A stretch of DNA of 64,000 bases from Sipunculus nudus. Lineage: Eukaryota > Annelida > Sipuncula > Golfingiida > Sipunculidae. A model generated the notes under the pieces. It was not told where the DNA came from, searched no databases, and saw nothing but the letters and a program-made list of their open reading frames with translations. The DNA lies in the NCBI GenBank assembly GCA_026874595.1, contig CM049322.1, forward strand, positions 51,425,386 through 51,489,385. Direction: 5' to 3'. A program made the position numbers and the translations under genes. Below are positions 31,412 through 43,400 of the stretch, piece after piece. The stretch's first letter is position 1. The number at the start of each line of letters is the position of its first letter.

Positions 31412-34400
31412 CTGAAAAAAGGAAGATTATAACATGAAGATCACTGTCTTTTTTATTATGAGGAGAATTAAAACAAGCTCTGTGGGGAAAGCCTAAAGCC
31501 GGTGACATAAAAAGTTTTTCTCACAGGATTAACACCGCTAGACCATTTTTAACAAATTATAATTACTGTTGAGTATAGCATATACCTTTGTCAACAATGA
31601 TCAGTTGCGTTCACTGGATCTGATGATTACAAATATTTACCACTGCTTGATTTTGGCAATTAAGGCATCTGGTAAAAGCACAGGTGATTCAGTTTGATAA
31701 CAAAACTGACAAAGCCCTCACTTCCATCAAGCCACCTCTGCTCATGCATACACAAGAAGAAGATGCACACCCACAAGAAAGAGTCTGGGAGCTTGTTGAA
31801 GGTGTGTTATCATGAGGAGGTAGCACCATTTTGGCCTTCTGACATTAACAAGTGGCCCATGGGCCATGACAATCAGCTAATTTTGACTGGGTGCTCATTT
31901 CTTTTATTCATTTTATATATTGGCTGTGAGAATAGCCTATGTCTAATGTTACTGTGATGAAAGTGGACAGAAAATAAAAATTTCAGGATTTATAGGAGAC
32001 CTGCCCAGCCCCCCCCCCCCCCCCCTGGATTTCACAATAGAGGGTTCCAAGGAAAATGGGTACAATTTTTACCCTGTCTGTCTGGGTGCTCTAAATCATG
32101 TTTCTGGTCCATAACTAGCAGAATATAATTCACCTTAACCCAATTTCAGGTTTCCAAGGAGAATTGCCAAGGACTTCCCTGAATGTCATGTTAGAACAGT
32201 CATGGGCTAATGGATACAATTTGTGCCCTGTCTGACTGCTCAAAATCATGCTTTTGGCCAGAAGCTTGTGGAATATAGGTCACCATGACCTAAATTCAGG
32301 TTTCCAAGGAGATTTGCCTAGAAATTCCCAGGATATTGCGTAAGAAGATTCTCTGCCTATAAGATACAATTTGTGCCGTGTCTGACTGTCTGGGTGCTTA
32401 TATGACATCTTTTCTTAAAATGTTGCAAAATATAGGTCATGGTGACCTAATTTCAGTTTTCCAAGGAAATTTGCCAAGGACGTCTTAAAATGTTACATTT
32501 GAAGATTCTAGGCCTAACAAATACAATGTCTGACCTATCTAACTTTCTGGGTGCTAAAAATTCTGTTTTCGGCCTGTAGGTCACAAAATAGCCTTGTCTA
32601 ACTGTCTGGGTGCTCAAAACCATTTCCGCACATAGGTCACAGAATATAGGTCACCATGTCCTAATTTCAGGTTTCCAAGGAGATTTGACCTGGACCTCCC
32701 TGAATTTCATGTTAGAAGAATCTAGGACTAATGGATACAATTTTTGCCCTGTCTGACTGTCTGGGTGCTTATATGACATCTTTTCTGATAGGTCGCAAAA
32801 TTTAGGTCAGTGTGACATAATTTCAGTTTTCAAAGGAGATTTGCCAGGATGTCTCAGAATTTTACATTAGAAGATTCTCGGCCTAACAAATACAATGTGT
32901 GCCCTGCCTGACTTTCTGCATGCTCAAAATCCTGTTTTGTGGCCTGTAGGTCACAAAATTTTAATCATGATGACCTAATTTCAAGTTTCTAGGGAGATTT
33001 GCTTAGAACCTCCCGCGATGTTGAGTTAAAAGATCCTAGGCCTTACAGATACGATTTGTGCCCATCTGACATTCAGGGTGCTAAAAATCATGTTTTTGGC
33101 AAGTAGGTTACAAAATAGAGGTCAACATGACCTATTTTCAAGTTTCCAAGGAGATTGGCCTAAAACATACCAGGATATTGTGTTAGAAGATTATAGGCCT
33201 AACAGAAAAGATCCGTCGCCATCTGACATTCAAGATGTTCATGCAACATCTTTTTCCTATAGGTCGCAGAATATAGGTCACAGTGACCTTATTTCAGGTT
33301 TCCAAGGACATTTGCCTAGGACCTCCCTAATTGTCATGTTGGAGGATTCTAGGCCTGATGAATACAATTTGTGCTCCATCTTGACTGTCTGGGTGCTCAA
33401 AATCATGTTTTAAATATATAAATATATAAACTTATCTATTTTACATGGATTGTACAAATAGTTATTATAACTAATCAAGGCACTCTCCATGGCTCCAGTG
33501 ATGGCGTTCGGTAGTCTGCAGGGGTGGAGGAAACCGGAGTACCAAGAGAAAACCACCGGCCTTGGACGGGCAACTACAACCCACTCTCATAGCCACGCTG
33601 GGGATCGAACCTGGGTCGCCAGCGGAGAGAACCAAGCGTTTTACAAATCAGCTGTCCAGGCCCCCCCAAAAAATTGCAAAAATATTCAGTCCGTAGGTCA
33701 TAAAAAAATAGGTCACAATGACCTAATTTTGGGTTTCCAAGGAGAATGGCCAAGGACCTCCCTGGATGTACAGTTAGAAGTTTCTAGGTTTAATGGTTAA
33801 GATTTTTGCCCTGTTAACAGACGGACAGACGAACAACCAGACGGTCGCTGGACAAAGGGTGATCACTTTTGCTCAGATGACTTAGAGTCAGCTAAACTAA
33901 AAAGAGTCTGCATTCAGTGCATTGTCAGGTAGCTGTTACATCCTTCAATGAGGAACACACTTTTAAGGCTCTAAGAGGATGCAAATATTTTTGCAATTTT
34001 TTGCAGTAACTCATAGCCTTCAAATACATTGTCTCTTAACATAAACCAGACTAATCATTAGCTGTTTACCGTAAAATCTCCACTTAAAACCGCACTTCGG
34101 ATTAAAACCGCACCCAGACTTTGCCCAAATTCCAGGTGAGACATCGCGAGGGGCTCAAATACTAAGAACCCCCCTTTAAAACCGCACCAACTTTTGCTAC
34201 GGAATGATTTGACAAAAGACAATCAAGCTATCATCTAGAAATGAACACGCGTAGGTTGTGACTCGGCCATTCCTGTCCACTTTTAAATTCCTTGGGCATT
34301 TTATTTAAACACATCATAACACTTTTTTGCAGGGTCACTCAAGCATGAAGTTTGGGAAGACGTAAGGGCCGGTGAACCTCTGCCTGTTTATACAGATTTT

Positions 34401-37400
34401 ATATTCCGTGCCGTATTCTTGTTTGTTACTGATTTGTCATTATATTTTGGAAAAAATATTCTGCTGATCCATTTCAAGTCACTGTATATTTTAATTCTAA
34501 AAAATTTTGATGAAAATACCATTTTCTGGAATTACCCGGAAGATTCAAATCATTTTCATACCGGTTACTTCGGTATTATCATCGTCACATCGTACGTTGA
34601 CATTGCTCCATGTCGCAATTTGCTGGCGCGTTTGAAAACATCGCTGGTCAACTTAACTAAATATCAAAGTAATTGAAGTTACCTTGTCGAGATACGCACG
34701 TATAGGAAACATGACGCTTCTTAACGAGTGATTTTAAGGTCAAATTAAATTCGCCAGTCGGGGCAAGCAAGTTTTTTTTCCTGAAGAAAGTGTCTGTGTG
34801 GGGAGCCATTTTGTCAAAGCAGTGTTCATGCAATGCACGCTGGGACGAAATAGGTGGCTGTTCTGTTTACCACCCACCGCGTACAGCCGTTCAAAATATT
34901 CTTAGCAGAATACCGGGGCGTTTCAGCACATGGCGGCACTCAAACTTGATTTTAAAACGATCGTCTGCCATTGTGTGACTCCTTACGATGTCAGCTTTTT
35001 ATTCATTTTATGTTTTAAACAAATAATCATTGCTAAATAATGCTGCAAATGGGTTTTAAGTAGGCTTTTATTTCAATTTTGCTTGACCATGCCCAACGAA
35101 GTGGGCCGCTGTGTGTTACAGCAGGGTTGTTGTAAATGTATTATCTGGTGACAATTACCAAAATTTTATAACAAGTTATATATCACCAGAAACTTATCAG
35201 CAATATTTAATTTATAAATAACAAATAATCGCAAATAATACATTTACACACGGCTCCCATGCATGCGAGACTGCTGCTAAGAACGGCCTTCGAAAGTTGC
35301 AATATTATCGCCCACTCGCCGGCCCCAAAACGATGTCTGTCAGGAAGATATTCAGCAAACCCTTCTAGTATAAACCGCACAGTGCTTTCAGGAAATCAAC
35401 CTGATTTCAAGATTTTGAATTTCTTGATTAAACCGCGGTTTTAAGTGGAGATTTTACGGTAGTATACTTTCTAACAACACCTACCACATGGGAGGAAAAA
35501 ATCTGTTTTAACTCTATTATATTGGTAAAGCCTTCTGCATGAATAAAAGCATGGCTTGCATGGGTTACTGGATAGCAGGCAACTTGTACTTGGTATATTG
35601 ATAAAGGAAATTACTCAATACCTTAGAAATGGAGAGATTTAGTTTTGATTGTGTTAATTCATCATTTGTAGCCTAATGTTAAGATTATGGGCTTCTTACC
35701 ACAATAGTAATGTAACAAAATGGAATACCACTGCAATCCATTCCTCCATATGGCTTGTATCAAGACTCTAGCTAGGCCACCAGCCAAATAAATATATATA
35801 CATATACATACTCCATATAATTTTATAAACTCACATTAAATACAGCCTCATAGTTCATCCCCATGGCATCGATCTTGTGCCGTAAATCTTCGATCTCTGT
35901 GTCCTTCTCCTTCTCCATCTTCTCCTTTTCCTCGGTAGTTTTCTTCAACTCGCTTTCTGTCTTATCTGTAACCAAATAATGTTTCCTATAATGGAAGTGT
36001 ATGTCCCACTGGATCCACTCCTTTCTTTAGATCTGCACTACAATTTAAAGGGATTTTTTTTTGCCCATGTTCCTTCTCCACAAAGGTTTGTGTAATTTTG
36101 TTTGAACTAACAATCAAACAAGGGGTAAAATGGGCCTTTTTTTTTTGGGGGGGGGGGTACCTCAGTACTATGACCCAGCTATTGGAATGATTACGCACCT
36201 ATGTCCCACAGGTGCAGGAGACACTGGGCCTGGTTAACACTCATAAAATGAGAGGAAGTGCATGATACAGTGTGTGATAAAACTTACCCAGCTGAGCCCT
36301 TGTCCTGGCCAGTTCATTTTCTAGCTGGTAAACTCTGAGCTGCATCTCTGTCTGTAGGGTTTTATACTGCCTGGTCATCTCTGTAGATATAAAATACAGT
36401 CTGCTGACTTATGACGATAAAAAAAATAGTATGTAAATTCAAGACTTTAGCTGTAACTAAAGATATGTGTATATAAGTGTTGGTCTGATTAACTGATTAT
36501 ATATATGTGTGTGTATATATATATATACCATCATCATCTAGGATAAAAATTAACTGTGAAACAGCATAAATTCTTAAATTTGAGCAGAAGACAGGTATAA
36601 AAAATCTTAAATTTGAGCAGTAGACAGGTATAATGAACCCGGCTTTTTGAGTCTTTGACTTGTTAACATGACCATAAACATGCCATGTGTTATTAGTGCT
36701 TGTTTTAAAATCGACCACCTCTCTGCTGTAGTTACCACAGAAACCAGATGACATCTCAGGATGTAAATGATTACTATGATTAATTTACATTTATTAAAAT
36801 TTAATGAATTTACATGTATTTTAATTGACATATTTTACAGGAATACAGATGATACTATGCTCCTGACGCAGGGGTTACAGACACTGCAGTCATCAGTGAT
36901 ATCTTCTTGTGACCCTTGCTTTGTTTAGTGATGTTCTCTGGGTCTGAACACCAGGGTGCGCACAAAGAATTGTAATCAGACCAATGAGAGCATTGTGCAT
37001 CCAGCTCCAAATGTTTAAAATGTGACATCTGCTCTCATTGGTCTGATTATATCAGGACAGTCTCTCTAGATCTGGATTCTTTTCCCTGTGCCAGAAATGG
37101 TGCTGGGAGTGGACATGAGTGGAAAATCTGAAGCTGGATGCACAATGCAAAACCATACTCTAATTGGTCTGATTACACAAAGCATTGTTTACACAAAAGA
37201 CATCTGGAATGACTGCAGTGTATGACCACTGTGTAGGAACGTAAGACATTACACAAACAACCAATTAACAATTGTTCACTAGTTTAGTAGACTCTGTGTG
37301 TGAACTCTCTTGGAGGGGACTGACCGCAGGTAATAGACACTACAGGAATCTCAGGTTAGGTCAGATCAGATCTCGTCTGATGTGCACTTTGATGTGAGTT

Positions 37401-40400
37401 TTACTGACCAACGTACCTGCACTGATGTCCTTGCATGTCTCCTTTTGTTCCTCAAGTTGAGCCTGTGCCTGCTCCGCATGTTCACGCCAATCCTCACCCT
37501 GTGCCTGAGAGCGACGAGTTAGTTCTTTCCGAAAAGCTGAAATATTGAAAAGGACAAACTTTTACTGCAGTTTCTAAAAATGGTGTAGTTGATTTCAGAT
37601 ATCATAAAAATAATAATACATATACCCATTATCATGTTTAATATTAATCAAACCAAATACATCTATTAAGAACTTTTGCTTGTTTGTGATGGCATTATTC
37701 TTTTGTTTATAAAATTTCTCACAAAATGGAATCATAATAGTATGATAAGCATGCTGCAATCTGGTAGGTATCTGTTAAGACAGCAATTCACTTATAATGT
37801 ATATATACAATTATATACATATATGTTATTAACAGGCTTGATCTATATTGCCTTTATATTAGCTCAAGGGCTGCCCAAAGGCCAATACAAAGGCAATACC
37901 TAACAATCAGGTTCATAATATTTTTATTAAATCTCCATGCTTGTTATAAACACAAAGAGAGATTAATATTCCTTCTGTTTTTACAACATACTCTAAGAAA
38001 AACATAAACACACAAGTGCCATCACCTTCAAACATACACTCAGGGTTGTCAGCTTCATTCCCAGGAAGTGTGTCACAGAGTACAGTGATGTCACAATAAA
38101 TTCAATAATTGTGATGCTTGTTGATTTCATTTAGGGGCATTGCATCAATGAGTACACAGAGAACTGGGCTGACATGAGCCCAGTGTATTAAATCAAGTAT
38201 ATAAGCCGTATTAACCTGGCTGTGATATTTACCTTAAATGACATGTTGTATTATGTATACTGGGGTTTGTATCAGGTTGATAAAATGTGTGGTCACTTAA
38301 TAATACAATTATACCACAAAGTATATCATGGTAACCTGTGCTAAAAGTTATATAACATTGTAAAGAAAGGGATCAGTACAGGAATCCCAGTACTTTATTA
38401 ATTTATTTTAATACTTAGCTATACGTTGAAATAAAAATTTATGACACACCTTGAATAAATGTTTGGATAATTCTGATCATGCATCAGAGAATTAAATACA
38501 GCAGTACAAGGTGAGTATCGTTAAATTCAGTTTAAAGTGTAATCATGCTGAAAATAAATGACAAAAAGTCCTGTTTTTAATAATGATATCACAATGTCTT
38601 TGTGGACATAACTCTATATGACAGCATGTTACACATGGCAGGACAAGGCATGAATACAAGGTCAGCAACACCTCACATGGGTCAGTTTTATTTGCACTAT
38701 GTAACCAGAACAGCTGGTTCTGTGTCATTTAACGTACCATTACTGTTTGAATCCCCTATATCAAAATTCAATCCAATAGAGGTAAATGTTCATATCAGAT
38801 CCCATAAAGTATACATTATTTTTAAACCTGGAGCAGTGATCTTTTTAATAGTAGCCCCCCCCCCCCCCCTTACATATTTTTTAACTTTTCATAAATTTTG
38901 ACATGATTTTGTAAGTTTTCATTCAGCAATTTATTGAATGAAAATTTTAAATTTCAGTTTTAGGGTAGACAGAATCATGATAGAGGAAGCACAAACAAAA
39001 ATTTTATATTTTTTTATAATTTATTTAATTAAATATTAGTCTTCTTTAAAAAACAGATTACTGTTACTGGTGGCTTAAAATATTGTGCTTTTTGAAGATT
39101 TTAATTTTTTTTTGTTTCAAAATTATGTGTAAAATGAATGAAGAATTAAAAAAATATGTATACTTTCAGAAAGATCCCCGCACCAGGTTTAAAATAATGT
39201 ACACTTTGGGGGGTCTATTATGAATTAAAAGCACTTCTGAATTGAATTTAGATATAGGGATTTATAACAGTAATGACACCTTAATGTACCATGTTCCTAA
39301 TTGTTTGGTAGCCCTGATGGTGGGCTGGTGTTGGCTGACTGACAGCCGTCACTCACCCAGGTGGTCTTTAAGAGATTCTATTTCATCCAGAGTCTTCTTG
39401 TACTTGTCATCGACTGTAAGCTCTCCATCTGAAACACAAACAATATGGACAGATTTGATGATTAAATACACATATGAGTTAGATAAATAAAAATCTTCCT
39501 GCAGTTCATTTTTGTTTTTTTACCTTGTAAGCTGGTTCCCTAATTAATATCATTGAATAATGCCATGTAGGTTCCAGTCTGCTACGCTTAACTAAAGAAA
39601 AAACAAACTAAACTTGCACAAAAGAATAAACTATCAAAAGTAATGCTAACTAATATTACGTACAGTTACAGGCAAACTATAATACCACACTGGTTATATA
39701 TATATTACAGTATATTATGCTATGGATGGCTATACCTGATCCATGAAACGACAGAGCTTTGATACAAATGCCATTTTGTTCTTGCAGTTTCTGCCATTTA
39801 CAAACTTACTAATGGCAAAAACTGCAAGTATAAAATGGCATTCGTCTCGAAGCTCTGTTGTTTCACCGATCGGGCTCAGCTCTCGATTGGCAAGGCTGGT
39901 TCTCCGCTGCTTGGACTTATGGAGGGAATGTATGCTGCTTTTGCCTTTGTGGCAGTGGGTGTTGTGGCTTTTCTGTAAAGTCACAGGTGCGGGTAAAACG
40001 GTGGCGGTCTCTCGGGGCTTCCTGCTTGGCTTGGTGGCATCAAGTCTACTGGCTCTCAAAATTATGCTTAAGGAGTGCACAGGGCTGGGGTCTTGACCAC
40101 AGCAACCTGTAGCTGCTCAACAAAGTGAAAACTTCTCAAGTCAAGTCAAGGATGGCTAAACTGAATTTTAATTCCTTTTTTTTTTAATAATTTTTTTGGT
40201 GGAGATAACCGCCTCCATTTTTTAATGCTGACTTATCTTATTCTTAACCTAAGTATGTACATCTGCAGAGTTTCCACTTTTGTTTGGGACTACTTGACAG
40301 GGCGGTAGCACTTGTTTCCTATCATTTTATTTTGTATCCTGGTGTCACCCAGGCCCGGTGTCTACCGCACCTGTGGGTCCTGGGTGTGTAATCATCCCCA

Positions 40401-43400
40401 TTGCTGGGTCATAACACCGAGGAACCCCCCAAAGACACACTCGTATGTGAGTGATACAGGACTGTGGGGCACAGCCACACAGCTGTGGGGCACAGCCTTC
40501 CCATTAAGCCTGCAGAGCGCTCACCCTGGGTGGGGGCCCGACCGTGAAAAACCTCACCGCCTCGGCTGAGATTCGAACCCACGATCTCCCGGCTTTGAGT
40601 CCTGCGCTCTACCCCTGAGCCACAGAAGCCAGTTTGAATTATAATTCATGCACCTGAGAGTGTGGTTATAAAACTTACAGAAACCAATAAACCAATGGGT
40701 AGTTTTACAAAAATATGAATGCAACATGATAGAAACCGCTGCAATGCATCCCTTGATATTGCTTATATCACGACTCAAGTAGGCTTACCAGCCAAATTAT
40801 CATTGCCTACTGAGTAGGGCTGTCACGTCTAGTCTTGATAAAGACTGGAATAGAGCTTCAATAAAACAACATTTAAGTGTCAGCGGGTCAATGAAGCAGA
40901 AACAAAGGGGGGATTATGTTCAGAATCATGACTACAATTGGGGTGTGCAAACATGCACATAAGCCAGGCCGAGGCTATCGGCACGACCGTCGTGCCAATA
41001 AGAAAAACAATCCCCACGACAGCCTCTCATATTATAATATAAAACCTAACCACTGCTAACAATATGGCTGGTAACAGACACCTCAGCACAACAAAACTAT
41101 TTAACAGTTGTAGATGCTGGGTTATTTACGTAAACTTAATACTTACATAAAGTTTCAAGTAAGACACAATCAGTGCACTGGAAAAGCCCGGGCCAGGCCT
41201 ATTACACGAATGTTCCTTGGCCAGCTGTCATTGTACGTTTCTTTGTGGTATGTTTATATCTGTTAATGAGTTTTGTTTTGTATTAATTTCCCAAAAATTA
41301 TGATTCCTCTGATACTTGAAGTAATTATTTTATGAAAATTTAAAATATATTTAGTGTACGATATATGGGAACACACAGCTGTCATGCGGATAAGAAGCTA
41401 AGTGGTGTAAACAAGCAGAGGGAGGAATCATGACAGATACAAGCATGTTAAATTTGTTTGAAGGAAGGATAAATTAAACATTATTCATGTTAAAAGGTAC
41501 ATTGGAAGGATGTGGGATACCATTAACGTACAATCAAGTAAGTTGGATTTAATATTACAACATTTGACATGTACCCGTTGTGTCTCAACGTGTCCCAAAC
41601 AGCAGCCTGAAATCTAGACTAGTACCCATATCGGTAGTAATCAACTAAGCCACAGCATGCCTGATGATATGACATCGACATGCCTCTAGCTTCTCCATTA
41701 CATGAATCCTTAACATCATTATGTCCGTCCGTATACACCAATAACCTCGTCCATATAGGCCAGATTAGGAGCGAATATAGAACACCTCAGGCTGTAATCC
41801 TGGTTAGGAGAACGTCCTAAAGAGGGTGATACAGTTGATGAGGGATAGAGAGGAAAAATGGGGTGTAGTCTTTTTTGGGGTTCACTTAGTATACTTGTTA
41901 TGTGACTGTTAACTTCTAACTTCTAAGTATCTAACTGTCATTCATGTCTGGGTACATATCTGACGTCCAGTACTGCTGAATCTGGAAGCGACAGAGATAT
42001 ATGTGACAGTAACCTTAAATGAGTTTATTATTTCATATAACTATAACTTTTGCATATAAATATTAAATACACAATATGTATAGCCAAACCAAGTTAGTTA
42101 GCAAAAATTTAAATATTGTAAGGTATTTGTAATTAGTACAATAGCCTTGTGCCACTGGGTGTGGCTAATTAACTTTGAACTTGACAGGATTTCACAGTAA
42201 CCTTTAATGATTTTACTTCTGTAACGGTATCCTTTGGTGAGAAGACTGTCTGATAGAGTCAGTTGTGATACAAATTGATCACAGAACATGTAACGTTTCA
42301 ATTACTGTCCGATTAAAAAGAGCATGATATTTATTATATATCATTAATATTATTTCATATAAATCTTAAAACTACTTTAAATATCCAATATGTACAATGA
42401 CCTGTACAAAACACACTATCCGCACTATACATATTATCAGAACTTTATTTACTATTATCCAGATATTATAAGTTATTCTCTCCAAAAGAGGACAAATAGT
42501 TTAAGCAATAACTTGCTATTAAAATTGCTATTTAATATAAAGCATCTGCAAATTAATGAAGCTGAAAGCTTCACAAGAGTGACAATTCTTTGTACAACAG
42601 TTGGTACTAGATCCAACTATAATGGCAAAATTTAAAATATTATTTAACATAACAATACATCCCATATATAGGAGGTAAACACTTATTATTTGCAAGAATG
42701 ACCAGCGTGATATGCGTTTACTTCAAGAGAAGAAAAAGTGTTCCACCATTTCTACCTGATCGGAATTACATGAGAGACATATGTGGTTAAAAGAGTAACA
42801 ATAGGCCTTACCAGCTTGACAAATATTTCATTATTATTTCAGGAAATATCAAAATAAATCATAACTATAAATCTAATTTGTGTAAAATTACAAATTCAGT
42901 GTAACATTTTAAATTTAATTTTTTTTCTTTAATACATTTTAATTAATATTTTCCAACATATATATTGCTTTTGAAATATATAATATTACTTTTGAAATAT
43001 ATATTATTAGTGTTGTTAATAAGAATTAAGAAAAAGGAATATCTAATACTTGTGATATACTCAAACAGATAAATATCGAAGTAACCAGTAAGAGTAAACT
43101 GGGTATTATGAACTTACTTGGAGACCTGTATCAATAAGAAAGGAATTCAAGGAACATGTCAGTTGTGTACTAAATATTGATTTCAGTAATTTAACATTTA
43201 AAGATAAATTGGTGTTTTCTTTGGCAAAGTTGTCAACTTAACTGCAAGATTTGCATAGAAGCATGTTGTAACCGACTATGAAGTATTATGATGTATATTC
43301 AATTTATGTTAATATCACTCACAATCGGACCTTAATATTTAAGTTGTGTTACTTAATTGATATAACATGATGTATATTTATTTCATGTTAATCTCATTCA

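Noticed and set aside
33078-33800. Two plus-strand frames of about 100 residues with repeated DLISGFQG-like strings
   Set aside because: The repetition comes from the 157-bp tandem array and the SINE; the strings follow the DNA period, not a protein domain.
39730-40096. Open frames of about 116 residues on both strands
   Set aside because: They fall on the 57-bp hairpin and flanking intron sequence; both strands stay open because of the inverted repeat.
40555-40628. Possible functional tRNA gene
   Set aside because: A and B boxes are good, but the anticodon and T stems do not pair and a SINE body follows directly; called as a SINE.
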